Source of the DNA: CAWIMX01 sp963837345
GTDB taxonomy: Bacteria > Acidobacteriota > Vicinamibacteria > Vicinamibacterales > CAVVIG01
Reading direction: 5' to 3'
Length of the DNA: 64,000 nt
Assembly (NCBI GenBank): GCA_963837345.1
Contig: CAWIMX010000001.1
Span: 2,046,001 to 2,110,000 of the forward strand
Shown here: positions 1 through 8,878 of the stretch, piece after piece
Numbering within the stretch: position 1 is the first letter of the stretch
Layout: each line of letters begins with the position of its first letter
The notes under the pieces: model-generated
The model's database searches: none
What the model was told of the DNA's origin: nothing
Seen by the model: only the letters and a program-made list of their open reading frames with translations
Translations under genes and position numbers: made by a program

Positions 1-1855
1 GGCCGCCGCGTTCCCGCTGATCCAGACCGCCGAACAGTACCTGCCCGGCGATGCGGATCTGGCCGCCGCCGTGTCCCGGGCGACGATGACGGCCTCGGTC
101 GACTCGTCGCCGCCAGGTGCCGACGTCGACGTCGAAGACTACCTCGCCCCCGACGAGGGATGGCTGCGGCTCGGCGTGACGCCTCTCGAGCACACGCGCA
201 TCCCGAGCGGCTACCTGCGGTGGAAGGTGTCCAAGGCCGGCACCGGCGAGGTGATCGCGGCGCCGCCCTCGTCTGAGTCCATGCATTTCAATCTGGACGC
301 GGCGGCGAAGGCGCCCGAAGGCATGGTGCCGGTCGAGGGAGGCGCCTGGATCGACTCGCTGGCGTTTCTCGGATGGCTGGGGCCGTACGACCTGCCGCCG
401 TTCTTCATCGATCGCTTCGAGGTGACCAATCGGCAATTCCAGGAGTTCGTCGACAACGGCGGCTACGCCACCCGCGAGTACTGGAAGCAGCCGTTGGTCC
501 GCGACGGCCGCACGCTGCCGTGGTCCGAGGCCATGGATCTGTTTCGCGACGCCACGGGACGGCCTGGCCCGGCGACGTGGGAAGGCGGGCACTACCCCGA
601 CGGCAAGGGCGACTTTCCCGTCTCGGGCGTGAGCTGGTTCGAGGCCGCGGCGTACGCCGAGTCGGTGGGCAAGAGCCTCCCGGTCCTGGCGCAGAGCGTC
701 AAGGTGGAGCCCTGGTCGCTCGATCACTACCTCGTCCAGTTGAGCAACATGTCGGCCACTCCGGCGCGAGCCGGCGCCTTCCAGGGCCTCGGCGCGTACG
801 GCACGTACGACACGGTGGGCAACGTTCGCGAATGGTCCTGGAATGCCGCTGGCAACAGCCTTCGCTACATCCTCGGGCGCCAGGCGACCGCCTACGGCCC
901 GGAAGCTCTGTCACCGTTCGATCGCTCTCCGCTCAACGGGTTCCGATGCGTGCGCAACGAGGGCCCGGTCCCCGCGGCGGCCGCCGCGCCCCGCGTGCTG
1001 CTCCGCCGCGACTTTTCCAAGGCGGTTCCCGCCGACGATAAGGTGTTCCGGATCTACCGCAACATGTACGCGTACGACAAGCGCCCGCTGGACGCCAGCG
1101 TCGACACCCTGCCCCAGGCGACCGAAGACTGGACCACGCAGCGGATTGCCTTTGACACGGCGTACGGCGAGCGGATGTGGGCCTTCCTGTTCCTGCCCCG
1201 GAACGTCCGTCCCCCCTACCAGGCGGTGGTGTTCTTTCCGAGCGCCCGGACGAACTTTATCCCGAGCAGCGACGCGCTCGGCGACCTCACCTTCATGGAC
1301 TTCGTCGTCAAGAGCGGCCGCGCCGTGATCTATCCGATCTACAAGAATCTCTATGAACGGCGATCGGCGTCACCGATCCTGCCGGGTCCGACCCTCGTCC
1401 GCGAAATCACCGTCGACTGGTCGAAGGATCTCGGACGATCGATCGACTATCTCGAAACGCGTCCCGACATCGACGTGTCGCGTCTGGGATACCTCGGCGT
1501 GAGCCAGGGCAGCGCCTACGGCGTGATCCTCGCGGCGCTCGAGGATCGGCTCAAGGCGGTGGTCCTGCTCGACGGCGGCTTCTTTCAGCAGGAGGATCCC
1601 GTGGCCGGGATGGATCAGGTCGACTTTGCGCCGCGCCTGACCCGCCCGGTTCTGATGATCAACGGCCGGTACGACGCGACGTTCCCTGTCGACAGTGCGC
1701 AGGAGCCGCTGTTTCGACTGCTCGGCACGCCCGAGGCCGACAAACGTCGTGTGGTGTTCGACACGCCGCACGACGTCCGTCTGAAACGCGCCGATCTGGT
1801 CAGAGAGGTCCTGGCCTGGTACGACAAGTACCTCGGACGCGTGAACGGGCCGTGA
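1..1855 (+). CDS. SUMF1-domain / alpha-beta hydrolase protein, 5' truncated (probable kinase-SUMF1-hydrolase)
   Basis: The frame is open from the first bases of the window, so the N-terminus is missing. After a PEGA-like beta segment (about the first 85 visible residues) comes a formylglycine-enzyme-like SUMF1 domain, with PPFFIDRFEVTNRQF, GVSWFEAAAYA, GTYDTVGNVREW and a closing NGFRC. A C-terminal alpha/beta hydrolase follows: nucleophile elbow GVSQGS, acid in GRYDATFP, histidine in TPHDV. In Acidobacteriota this order usually follows an N-terminal Ser/Thr kinase domain, so the missing part is probably a membrane-anchored kinase (inference). The SUMF1 half is likely a binding module, since no paired catalytic cysteines are visible. 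The stop codon overlaps the GTG start of tadA, so the two genes are translationally coupled. Confidence 0.8.
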   Translation, partial: AAAFPLIQTAEQYLPGDADLAAAVSRATMTASVDSSPPGADVDVEDYLAPDEGWLRLGVTPLEHTRIPSGYLRWKVSKAGTGEVIAAPPSSESMHFNLDAAAKAPEGMVPVEGGAWIDSLAFLGWLGPYDLPPFFIDRFEVTNRQFQEFVDNGGYATREYWKQPLVRDGRTLPWSEAMDLFRDATGRPGPATWEGGHYPDGKGDFPVSGVSWFEAAAYAESVGKSLPVLAQSVKVEPWSLDHYLVQLSNMSATPARAGAFQGLGAYGTYDTVGNVREWSWNAAGNSLRYILGRQATAYGPEALSPFDRSPLNGFRCVRNEGPVPAAAAAPRVLLRRDFSKAVPADDKVFRIYRNMYAYDKRPLDASVDTLPQATEDWTTQRIAFDTAYGERMWAFLFLPRNVRPPYQAVVFFPSARTNFIPSSDALGDLTFMDFVVKSGRAVIYPIYKNLYERRSASPILPGPTLVREITVDWSKDLGRSIDYLETRPDIDVSRLGYLGVSQGSAYGVILAALEDRLKAVVLLDGGFFQQEDPVAGMDQVDFAPRLTRPVLMINGRYDATFPVDSAQEPLFRLLGTPEADKRRVVFDTPHDVRLKRADLVREVLAWYDKYLGRVNGP

Positions 1856-2298
1856 CGGCTTCGGAGCTCATGGCCGCCGCCCTCGAGCAGGCCCGCCTGG
1901 CCCTCGACGCGGGAGAGGTGCCGGTTGGTGCGGTGGTCGCCGTCGACGGCGTGATCGTGGGCCGGGGGTTCAACCAGCCGATTGGCGCCCGCGACCCGAC
2001 GGCGCATGCCGAGGTTGTGGCGATTCGCGACGCCTCCGCCCGGCGGGCCAACTACCGGCTCACGGGCGCGACGCTCTGCGTCACGATCGAGCCCTGTCTG
2101 ATGTGCGTCGGCGCGTTGGTCCACGCCCGGATCGGCACGCTGGTGTACGGCGCGGCCGAACCCCGATCGGGCGCCGTCGTCTCCACCGTCCGCGCGGCGG
2201 AGCTGCCCGGGTTGAATCATCGCTTCGACGCGCTGTCCGGCATCGAGGAAGCCGCCTGTCGCGACCTGGTGCAGCGCTTCTTTCAGGCTCGGCGCTGA
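1852..2298 (+). CDS. tadA: tRNA-specific adenosine deaminase
   Basis: A 148-residue cytidine/deoxycytidylate-deaminase-fold protein. TadA converts A34 to inosine in the tRNA-Arg(ACG) anticodon. The zinc motif is complete: H52-A-E54 with the catalytic glutamate, and P81-C82-x-x-C85. Length matches bacterial TadA. The start is GTG, overlapping the previous stop as GTGA. The 3' end overlaps the convergent cation transporter by 16 bases. The visible start RARLALDAGEVPVGAVV-type region is typical of TadA rather than of guanine deaminase. Confidence 0.93.
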   Translation: MTASELMAAALEQARLALDAGEVPVGAVVAVDGVIVGRGFNQPIGARDPTAHAEVVAIRDASARRANYRLTGATLCVTIEPCLMCVGALVHARIGTLVYGAAEPRSGAVVSTVRAAELPGLNHRFDALSGIEEAACRDLVQRFFQARR

Positions 2299-3230
2299 GC
2301 CCCGGCCGGCCGCGGCGCCGGCTCCCCGCGCCTCAACGCCTCGGCTTCGATGAAGATGTGCCGCACGCGCGGCTCGGCCGCCCGTATGTGTCCTTCAATG
2401 CGATCGACGGCAGCGACGACGCCTTCGATCCTCAGGCCGGGGCGAAACTCCAGGTCCACGTTCAGCATCACGTCGTCCGGGCCCATGTGCATGGTCATCA
2501 TGCGGCCCGCGGCCAGGATGTCGGGGTCTTCGGTCACGATCCGTCGGATCGTTTTCAACACGTCGGACGAGGCGGCTTCGCCGATCAGCAGGCCCTTGCT
2601 CTCGCGCACGAGCAGGCCCGACGTCAGGCACAGCACGGCGCCGATGCCGATCGACGCGACGCCGTCGAGCGCCGGCCGGTCGAGGCGTGTCGACAGCAGG
2701 ACGCCGGCGGCGGCGATGGCCAGGCCGATGAGCGCAGCCGAATCCTCGAAGAGGACGGTGAGCGCCGTCGGATCCTTGCTGCTCCGGATGGCCCGCCAGA
2801 TCGGCTGCCGGCCGTTCGACACGCGAAACGCGTCGAGCGCGAACCGCCACGAGAGGCCCTCGAAGACCACCGCCACGGCGATGACGATGTAGTTGACCAT
2901 GGGGCGTCCGACCGGCTCGGGGTGGATGACGTGCCGGAGGCCCTCGTAGATCGAGACGGCGCCGCCGGCGCCGAAGATCACGACCGCCACGATGAGCGTG
3001 TAGAAGTACAGTTCCTTTCCATGTCCGAACGGGTGCAGCTCGTCTGGCGGCCGTCGACTCGCACGGATGCCAAGGAGCAGCAGCCCTTCGTTCGCCGTGT
3101 CCACCAGTGAATGCACGCCCTCGGTGAGCATCGCCGAGCTGCCGGTGATCGCGGCTGCCACGAACTTCGTGACGGCAATCGCGAGGTTGCCGAGGATCGC
3201 CGCGTAGATCGCCGTGTGGGTCGAAGACAT
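2283..3230 (-). CDS. Cation diffusion facilitator (CDF) family transporter
   Basis: About 315 residues with roughly six membrane segments and a C-terminal cytoplasmic metal-binding fold. The HSLVD motif in TM2 gives the usual His/Asp metal site. TM5 reads FEDSAALIGL, i.e. Glu-Asp rather than the classic HxxxD, which points to the ZnT9/SLC30A9-like branch of the family. The likely job is export of a divalent metal in exchange for protons (family knowledge; the metal cannot be read from the sequence). I chose the ATG at 3230 because the upstream extension lacks the family pattern. The stop lies inside the end of convergent tadA. Confidence 0.85.
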   Translation of the reverse strand: MSSTHTAIYAAILGNLAIAVTKFVAAAITGSSAMLTEGVHSLVDTANEGLLLLGIRASRRPPDELHPFGHGKELYFYTLIVAVVIFGAGGAVSIYEGLRHVIHPEPVGRPMVNYIVIAVAVVFEGLSWRFALDAFRVSNGRQPIWRAIRSSKDPTALTVLFEDSAALIGLAIAAAGVLLSTRLDRPALDGVASIGIGAVLCLTSGLLVRESKGLLIGEAASSDVLKTIRRIVTEDPDILAAGRMMTMHMGPDDVMLNVDLEFRPGLRIEGVVAAVDRIEGHIRAAEPRVRHIFIEAEALRRGEPAPRPAGAQRRA

Positions 3231-3336
3231 CCGCGTCGGCGTTTGCAAGGGTGGTTCCAAAGAGCCTGAAGTGCCTGTCCTTCGATTCCTGTCACCGATG
3301 GGCTTCACAGCCCGTCAGGCTGACGACCATCCTCGC

Positions 3337-4176
3337 CTATATGAGCTCGAGCCGCTGGGGCCGGCGGTTCGATGTCACCGCGCTCGTCGCAGTTGCTGCC
3401 GCATGGGATCGACGCAGCCTCGCCACCATGACCATCCGGGGAGAAATCAGGGCATCGTAACGACTCAGGCGGTAGTCGCCGTACACTGCCTCGATGCCGA
3501 GGCCATGAGGCGCGAACAGCCGCTCGAAGTCCTGCTGGGTGAACTTGGCGACGCGCTCCACGTATTCGAGCGGTTCGCGGCCGCCGTCCTCGATCACGAT
3601 CCGCTTGAAGAAATGGCCGGCAGCCGCCCAGCGCGTCAGCCGGTACGTGGCGCCGTCGATCTCCCTGACCTCCTCTGAAGTGCGACGGGCCTCGGCGTGG
3701 CGGACGTTCAGGTAGTCGAGCACCAGCCGGCCGCCGGGTCGCAGAGCCGTCGCCATGTTCCGCACGACCGCGCGGTGCTCGCGCGAGTTCTCGAAGTAGC
3801 CGAAGCTCGTGAAGAAGCTGAAGATGACGTCGAAAGCCTCCCGCCCGAACGGGACGCGCATGTCGTGCCGGAGAAAGCGCAGGCCGGGCTGCTCGAACAT
3901 CGTCGCCGCTCTGATGCTGCCAGCGGCCAGATCCATGCCCGTCACTCGCAGATCCTTCGAGGCGAGGTACCTCGAGTGCCGTCCCGCGCCGCATCCGAGG
4001 TCGAGCACGCGGGCCCTCCGGCGCGGGCGAAGCCGCGCGAGCAATGCGTCGAGGAACCGCGCGGCTTCCGCGTCGTCCCGGTATGCGTAGAGCTTGTGAT
4101 AGTGGACGGAGTCGAACCAGGAGGCGAACCATTCTGAACGCTTCGGATCGGGCCCGGCCATCGACATAGGCATCAT
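3337..4176 (-). CDS. Class I SAM-dependent methyltransferase
   Basis: A 279-residue Rossmann-fold methyltransferase. Motif I is VLDLGCGAG at residues 57-65; the acidic residue ending strand 2 is in GMDLA; RFLRHDMRVPF and FDVIFSFFTSFGYF give motifs II-III; LRPGGRLVLDYLN gives the post-motif. The order resembles Methyltransf_25/11 enzymes acting on small molecules; the substrate is unknown. Several in-frame ATGs lie within the first six codons, so the exact start is open. It is divergent from the HTH-PD40 gene, with about 118 bases between the start codons. Confidence 0.8.
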   Translation of the reverse strand: MMPMSMAGPDPKRSEWFASWFDSVHYHKLYAYRDDAEAARFLDALLARLRPRRRARVLDLGCGAGRHSRYLASKDLRVTGMDLAAGSIRAATMFEQPGLRFLRHDMRVPFGREAFDVIFSFFTSFGYFENSREHRAVVRNMATALRPGGRLVLDYLNVRHAEARRTSEEVREIDGATYRLTRWAAAGHFFKRIVIEDGGREPLEYVERVAKFTQQDFERLFAPHGLGIEAVYGDYRLSRYDALISPRMVMVARLRRSHAAATATSAVTSNRRPQRLELI

Positions 4177-4294
4177 GTGTCACCGCCTTTGTGAGGCCAG
4201 TCTGCGACGCGGCGTTCAGGCGCTCCAAGCGCCACCACGTGCCATCGACGCGTGGCGTCTTTTGGCGCATGGGGTGCGCTATCCTGTGGCGGTC

Positions 4295-6253
4295 ATGGCG
4301 GACACTCGGGACGCGCCAACTGCGTCCACGCCCGTTCGTACCCCCGAGGGCCGCCTGGACTCCTGGAAGGAGATCGCGGCGTACCTCGGGCGGGGCATCC
4401 GCACGGTGCAGCGATGGGAGCGTGACGAAGGACTGCCCGTGCATCGTCTCGCCCACGAAAAGCGCGGCAGCATCTACGCCAGTCGCGAGGAGCTGGCGGC
4501 GTGGTGGGAAAGCCGGCGGCGGACGCTCGCCCCGTCCTCGAGGGCTCCAGCCGACGACGCCCCGGTTGCGCGCCGTTTCGAACGACTGACGCGAACATCC
4601 GCGATGACGAGCTGGCCCGCGCTCTCGTCCGACGCGCGCCTGGTCGCCTATGTCTCGGATGCCGGCCAGGACGGGACGACGCCGCAGATCTGGATCCAGC
4701 AGATCGGCGGCGCGGCGTTGTGTGTGACGAACCGCGAGTGCGAGTACTCCCATGTCTCGTTCTCGCCGGACGACACCCGCATCGTCTTCACGGGCTCGGA
4801 CGAGTCCGGGCCCAACGTGTACGAGGTGCCGGCGCTCGGCGGGGAACCGAGGCTGCTGCAGCGAGCCGCGAGCCACGGCAGCGTGTCCCCGGACGGTCTC
4901 TGGCTGGCATGGGTCCCGCGCGATGGCGGAGGCATCCGAATCGCGCCGAACGGTGGCGCCGGGCTGCGAACGATCGCCGCTGACCTCGTGGATGTGGCCT
5001 GCGCGCTCTGGCTGCCGGACAGCCGGTCCGTGCTCGTTCATGCCCGCGCCGATCCGGCGGTCGAGCCGGACTGGTGGGTCGTCCCGATCGACGGCAGACC
5101 GCCGAGGACCCTGGGCCTGACCGCACGACTCTTTCGCGAGGCGGGTCTGTTCACCCTGCCGACCGGAGCGGCGTGGGTGGAGGACTCTCTCGTCTTCTCA
5201 GGCGCCGGTCTTCACGGCGTCAGCCTCTACCGGCAGCGCTTCGCACCGACATGGCAGGCCACGGGCGCGCCGGAACGTCTGACGACCGGCAGCGAGTCGG
5301 CATGGCTTCCCGCCGCCGCCGGCGGCACGGTGGCGTTCATCAGCAGCCAGGCCGACACGAATCTCTGGTCGCTGGCCCTGGAACCCTGGAGCGGGATCGC
5401 GCGCGGCCCGTTGCGCCGGATGACGCGAGGCCCCGGCATTCTAGGCTACCTGTCGGTCACCCGCGACTTCCGCACGCTCGCGTACTTCTCGGTTCGGATC
5501 GGCGAAGGCGACGTCTTCCTGCGAGATCTCGAAGCGGGCACGGAGAAGGTGCTCGCCGAGGGCGCCCCCGGCGCGAAGTGGTACCCGGCGATCTCGCCGG
5601 ACGGACGTTTTCTCGCGTACGGCGCGAGGATGCCGGGGGGCGAGCGCGCGCCACGGCCGATCTTCATCGTCTGTCTGTCGGACAAGAGCTGGCGGAAGCT
5701 GGGCGACGATTGCGGAGGCCGGCCGCGGGAATGGGCGGACGAACGCCGGCTCCTCATCGAACGGTACGCGCACCTCAACACCATCGCGCTCATCGATACG
5801 GAAACGGGGGCCGCGCGCGAGGTGCTTGCGAGCGCCGCGCGATCGGTGAGGAATCCGCGGCTGTCGCCGGATCGACGATGGATCGCCTTCGATGCGTCGC
5901 CCCCGGGCGAACCGGCCACTGTGTTCGTGGCTCCGTTTCGAGACCGGCCGATTCGAGAGTCGGCGTGGGTGGCGGCGGATCGTTCCGCGAGCCACCCTTT
6001 CTGGTCTGGAGACGGGCGACTGCTGTATTACACGCCCATCGGCACGAACCCGCAGGTTCGGACCGCCATCCGCGCCCGGCATTTCGCCTCCGCGCGGGGA
6101 TTGATGGACGGCGAACCCCTGACGGTGTTCGCGTCGACCGAGATGCTCATGCCCGCCTACTTTCCAGGTACGGCGCCCATCGCGACGCCCGACCAGATCA
6201 TTCTGCCGCTCGGCGATTTCAGGGGCGACGTCTGGCTGATGGAGTTGAAGTAG
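4295..6253 (+). CDS. HTH-domain protein with TolB/PD40 beta-propeller
   Basis: About 652 residues. Residues about 20-75 form a MerR/excisionase-like DNA-binding unit (SWKEIAAYLGRGIRTVQRWE, then GLPVHRL and GSIYASREELAAWW). The rest is a chain of PD40/TolB-type propeller blades, recognisable by repeated SPDG/SPDD turns (FSPDDTRIVFTGSD, SPDGLWLAWV, ISPDGRFLAYGA, LSPDRRWIAFDA). This architecture recurs in Acidobacteriota; its role is unknown, possibly a DNA-tethered sensor scaffold. I chose the ATG at 4295 because the 40 codons upstream look non-coding. No good ribosome site is present; a TATCCT at 4280-4285 could be a -10 box giving a very short leader. Confidence 0.78.
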   Translation: MADTRDAPTASTPVRTPEGRLDSWKEIAAYLGRGIRTVQRWERDEGLPVHRLAHEKRGSIYASREELAAWWESRRRTLAPSSRAPADDAPVARRFERLTRTSAMTSWPALSSDARLVAYVSDAGQDGTTPQIWIQQIGGAALCVTNRECEYSHVSFSPDDTRIVFTGSDESGPNVYEVPALGGEPRLLQRAASHGSVSPDGLWLAWVPRDGGGIRIAPNGGAGLRTIAADLVDVACALWLPDSRSVLVHARADPAVEPDWWVVPIDGRPPRTLGLTARLFREAGLFTLPTGAAWVEDSLVFSGAGLHGVSLYRQRFAPTWQATGAPERLTTGSESAWLPAAAGGTVAFISSQADTNLWSLALEPWSGIARGPLRRMTRGPGILGYLSVTRDFRTLAYFSVRIGEGDVFLRDLEAGTEKVLAEGAPGAKWYPAISPDGRFLAYGARMPGGERAPRPIFIVCLSDKSWRKLGDDCGGRPREWADERRLLIERYAHLNTIALIDTETGAAREVLASAARSVRNPRLSPDRRWIAFDASPPGEPATVFVAPFRDRPIRESAWVAADRSASHPFWSGDGRLLYYTPIGTNPQVRTAIRARHFASARGLMDGEPLTVFASTEMLMPAYFPGTAPIATPDQIILPLGDFRGDVWLMELK

Positions 6254-6389
6254 GCCCCGCCGTCTCCTGACGCGTTCGCGATTCTGCAATTAGCTGCCTT
6301 GAAACGAGACATGCAGAAGTGTGCAGTAGACAACTTTAAAGGAACTTGAACGTGCTTTAGGGCGGCATCGATCATGGATACGTCCCAGT

Positions 6390-6405
6390 GGCGCCCGAAG
6401 GCGCC
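6390..6405 (+). promoter_or_regulatory. Short GC hairpin just upstream of the XRE gene
   Basis: GGCGCC, loop CGAA, GGCGCC: a perfect six-base-pair stem ending 16 bases before the chosen ATG at 6422. It could hide the translation start or act as an operator half-pair. It would be coding if the gene began at 6374 instead. Confidence 0.35.
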
Positions 6406-6421
6406 GACTGGAATCCTCAAG

Positions 6422-6841
6422 ATGTCTCATTCATGCCATCCGTTACTGCGGGCGATTGGGCTGGCCATTCGATCGCTGCGCCGCGAGCGCGGCATCTCGC
6501 AGGAGTCTCTCGCTGGACTGACGCACATCGACCGCTCCTACATCTCGAACGTCGAGCGCGGTCTTCGGAACGTGTCGATTGTGAATGTGTCGCGGATTGC
6601 CGACGCGCTGGGCGTGTCGCTGCGCGATCTGATCGGGCGCGCCTCGTGGCCGGCAGCGCCGACGATCACCAGGTCCCGTGTCGCCGCGATGACGGATCGA
6701 ACGGGGGAGGCTCCGACCGCCCGTTATCTCGACGTCGCCGTGCCCGGCGTCTGCGCGGCGTCAGGCACGAGGACGACGCGGCGGTTGAGCCGCCGACTCT
6801 CCTCACGCGAGTTGTCGTGGGCGGGGTGCTCCTCCCCATAG
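6422..6841 (+). CDS. XRE-family HTH transcriptional regulator (paralogue of the 20.6-kb gene)
   Basis: About 139 residues. The N-terminal 70 residues are a Cro/C1 HTH: AIGLAIRSLRRERGISQESL, then LTHIDRSYISNVERG, then ADALGVSLRDLIG. The start at 6422 aligns residue for residue with the GTG start of the paralogue at 20552 (HPLLRxIGLAIRSLRRERG), so the ATG at 6374 is less likely. The C-terminal 65 residues are Arg/Ser-rich and unstructured-looking, and run 118 bases into the convergent OmpA-like gene. Function as a regulator is family-based; targets are unknown. Confidence 0.75.
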   Translation: MSHSCHPLLRAIGLAIRSLRRERGISQESLAGLTHIDRSYISNVERGLRNVSIVNVSRIADALGVSLRDLIGRASWPAAPTITRSRVAAMTDRTGEAPTARYLDVAVPGVCAASGTRTTRRLSRRLSSRELSWAGCSSP

Positions 6842-7560
6842 CTCACCGTGTGCAGCCGGTCGGCCGCCACGCCGTGACTCACGAGATAGTCGCGGGCCGC
6901 AACGGCCCGTCGTTCCCCGAGCGCGAGGTTGTGGGCGGCCGTCCCGAGGTTGCAGGTGTAGCCCTCGATCGTCAATCGCAACAGGCGGTCGTTTGTCAGC
7001 GCCGCGGTCGCCTGGTCGAGGATGGCTGCCGCCTCGGGTTTGATCACCGCCCGATCGAGATCGAACAGGACATCCTCGAAGTGGTACGAGGCCGAGTCGA
7101 TCGCAGGCTCGCGCGCGGCGGGGCTTTCACGGACGACCTCTCGCGGGGGTGACGGCGCCGCCTCCTGGACTGGAGGGGCGATCGCGGCCGGCGGGGCGGC
7201 GTCCTCGCGCAGGCGCCTTGCCGAGCTTTCCTGTGACGGCGTCTCGACGGCTTCCACGTCGGTTACCGCGATCCACCCGCCGCGAGTGGTGCCGTGCGCG
7301 TCGCGCGGCTGGAACACCCAGTACCGTCCTCCGTCCTCGTCGATGACGTCGAGGATCGTGCCCGCCTCGACGGCCATGCCCACGTCGGTCGGCGTGCGAC
7401 CGTACCATTCTCGAATGGTGGTGGCATTCACGACGCGCACCTGGGCCGGCCTCTGGGCGAGGGCCGTGGTTGCGGAAAGGCACCCGAGAACGGGCAGCAG
7501 CGGCAGAATGCGACGCATTTTCGAGACGAGCTGGCGTGGACCCTGTGCAGGTTCGAGCAT
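6724..7560 (-). CDS. OmpA-family envelope protein with SH3-like domain
   Basis: Secreted protein with a Sec signal (hydrophobic LPLLPVLGCLSATTALAQ), an SH3b-like segment (VRVVNATTIREWYG ... YWVFQP ... GGWIAV), a Pro/Glu-rich linker, and a C-terminal OmpA/MotB peptidoglycan-binding domain (VLFDLDRAVIKPEA, LTIEGYTCNLGTAAHNLALG, LSxRRA, ADRLHTVSYGE, NRRVVL). It probably tethers the outer membrane or a lipoprotein to peptidoglycan. The ATG at 7560 has GAGG nine bases upstream; the ATG at 7518 directly before the signal peptide is the alternative. Its 3' end overlaps the XRE gene on the other strand. Confidence 0.8.
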   Translation of the reverse strand: MLEPAQGPRQLVSKMRRILPLLPVLGCLSATTALAQRPAQVRVVNATTIREWYGRTPTDVGMAVEAGTILDVIDEDGGRYWVFQPRDAHGTTRGGWIAVTDVEAVETPSQESSARRLREDAAPPAAIAPPVQEAAPSPPREVVRESPAAREPAIDSASYHFEDVLFDLDRAVIKPEAAAILDQATAALTNDRLLRLTIEGYTCNLGTAAHNLALGERRAVAARDYLVSHGVAADRLHTVSYGEEHPAHDNSREESRRLNRRVVLVPDAAQTPGTATSR

Positions 7561-7792
7561 ATGAGATCGCCTCGCAACGTTTGGAGATGACTCCCAGCGC
7601 AATCGATGTGCCGCGGCACAAAATGGCACGAAAGCGCCGTGTTTTCTACGTGCTGGAGCGCGAAATGGCACCGCCTGGAACGCGCGCCTCGGGCGGCGTC
7701 CCACCAGTCTTGTCGTCCGGATTCCGTTCTCGTCCTCAGCGCAAAGGGGCGAGGGGGCGGTGAGGCGGTCCCGGCCCACGGTGGCGCCGCGG

Positions 7793-7798
7793 TATAAT
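7793..7798 (+). promoter_or_regulatory. Consensus -10 box for the tRNA-Ser gene
   Basis: A perfect TATAAT 32 bases before the tRNA 5' end. The -35 region is GC-rich and does not match TTGACA, so only the -10 element is supported. Confidence 0.6.
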
Positions 7799-7829
7799 CA
7801 TGAGTCCGGCGGCCGCAGACGGCTCATGC

Positions 7830-7920
7830 GGAGAGGTACCGAAGTGGTCGTAACGGGGGCGCCTCGAAAGCGTCTTGTCGGGTAACCGGCACGTGGGTTC
7901 GAATCCCACCCTCTCCGCCA
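7830..7920 (+). tRNA. tRNA-Ser, anticodon CGA
   Basis: A 91-base class II tRNA with CCA encoded. The acceptor GGAGAGG (7830-7836) pairs with CCTCTCC (7910-7916), followed by G73 and CCA. The anticodon stem GGCGC/GCGTC closes the loop CTCGAAA, giving anticodon CGA (reads UCG). A long variable arm follows, as expected for serine, and the T arm is GTGGG-TTCGAAT-CCCAC. It lies convergent to the TPR gene. Confidence 0.95.
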
Positions 7921-7922
7921 TT

Positions 7923-7944
7923 CCACGACACGATCGTATCGTGG
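7923..7944. terminator. Shared hairpin terminator between tRNA-Ser and the convergent TPR gene
   Basis: A 22-base near-perfect palindrome (one symmetric C/A mismatch, at positions 7 and 16), three bases after the tRNA CCA and two bases before the TPR stop. There is no T tract. Its symmetry and placement fit a bidirectional terminator. Confidence 0.5.
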
Positions 7945-7945
7945 T

Positions 7946-8863
7946 CTACCGCTTCTCGAGCTCCGCGATGAAGGCGCTGGCTTCGGTGGCCTCAGCACTG
8001 CCGGCCGGTGCCGCGGACGCCACGGCTCGAAACAGCTCGAGCGCCCGCGCGGTGTCTCCCTCGCTCGCGTACACCTTGGCCAGCCCGAGCCTCGCCGTCT
8101 GGTCGTCGGGCTTTGCAGCCAGGGCCTTCTCGAACTCGGTCTTCGCTTGGTCGTTCTGGCCGTCGGCGAAATACGCGGCGCCGAGCGTGATGGTCGCCTC
8201 GTACACGACCTGGTCGGAGATGTCCGAGTCGAGCGTCATGCCTTTCTCGAACGCCGCGATCGCCTCGTCCAGCGTGTTCATCTCGACATAGGCGCCGCCG
8301 AGTTGAAACAGCACCTTCGCGTCGTCGGGCGCCAGGGCCGACGCCTTCCGCAGCTCGGCGACGGCATCTTCCGGCCTCGACAACCGAAGATAGGCGAGCG
8401 CCAGGTTCACGTGCACCTCCGGGAGGTCGGGCGCCTTGAGGGCCGCCGCCTCGAATGCCGTGGCGGCCGCGGCGTTGTCGCCGGCGTTGAAGGCAGCGAT
8501 CCCCTGCGCGAACTCCTCGGCGCCGGCGGGCGCCGCCTTGACGAGCTTGAAGTCGTACCGCTTCTCCAGCCCCGCATTCACTCTCAGGCGATCGTGAATG
8601 GGGTTGTATCCAGGCTTCTCGACGAAGAACTCGTAGTCGACGGCCTGCAGCCCGCGGCGGTAGAACATCCCCTTGCCGTTCGTCTTGACCTCGACCGTCA
8701 GCCCGCGGTCGCTGTCGACCAGCCGGACGATGGCGTCTTCGATGGGTTGACCGCTCTCGTCGCGGACCGTCCCCTGAATCGTTCCGAGCTCCATCTGCGC
8801 GAACGCGGCGGTGGCGCCGAGGAGCGCCACCGCCACTACCATGATCACCGACACGTGTTTCAT
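7946..8863 (-). CDS. Secreted carboxypeptidase-regulatory / TPR protein
   Basis: 305 residues: signal peptide (to about AAFAQ, residue 22), a carboxypeptidase-regulatory-like beta-sandwich (GTIQGTVRDESGQPIEDAIV, residues about 27-105), then four or so tetratricopeptide repeats (AEEFAQGIAAFNAGDNAAAA, LPEVHVNLALAYLRLSRPEDA, AKVLFQLGGAYVEMNTLDEA, ITLGAAYFADGQNDQA, ARLGLAKVYASEGDTARA). It starts 15 bases after the stop of the TonB-dependent receptor and is likely co-transcribed with it. Probably a periplasmic partner of that receptor (inference from context). Confidence 0.8.
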   Translation of the reverse strand: MKHVSVIMVVAVALLGATAAFAQMELGTIQGTVRDESGQPIEDAIVRLVDSDRGLTVEVKTNGKGMFYRRGLQAVDYEFFVEKPGYNPIHDRLRVNAGLEKRYDFKLVKAAPAGAEEFAQGIAAFNAGDNAAAATAFEAAALKAPDLPEVHVNLALAYLRLSRPEDAVAELRKASALAPDDAKVLFQLGGAYVEMNTLDEAIAAFEKGMTLDSDISDQVVYEATITLGAAYFADGQNDQAKTEFEKALAAKPDDQTARLGLAKVYASEGDTARALELFRAVASAAPAGSAEATEASAFIAELEKR

Positions 8864-8878
8864 GAGTGACTCACCACC

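Noticed and set aside
2350..2892. Long plus-strand frame within the CDF transporter
   Set aside because: High GC makes long antisense frames; it has no motif and the minus-strand CDF protein is clear.
4263..4277. TGGCGC-N5-GTGC as a sigma-54 promoter for the HTH-PD40 gene
   Set aside because: GG and GC have the right spacing but TTGC is replaced by GTGC; too weak without other support.
7621..7681. Two TGGCAC copies as sigma-54 promoters
   Set aside because: Neither has TTGC at the -12 position.
7736..7998. Minus-strand frames across the tRNA (e.g. WRRGWDSNPRAGYPTRRF)
   Set aside because: These are the well-known false proteins read from the antisense strand of a tRNA-Ser gene.
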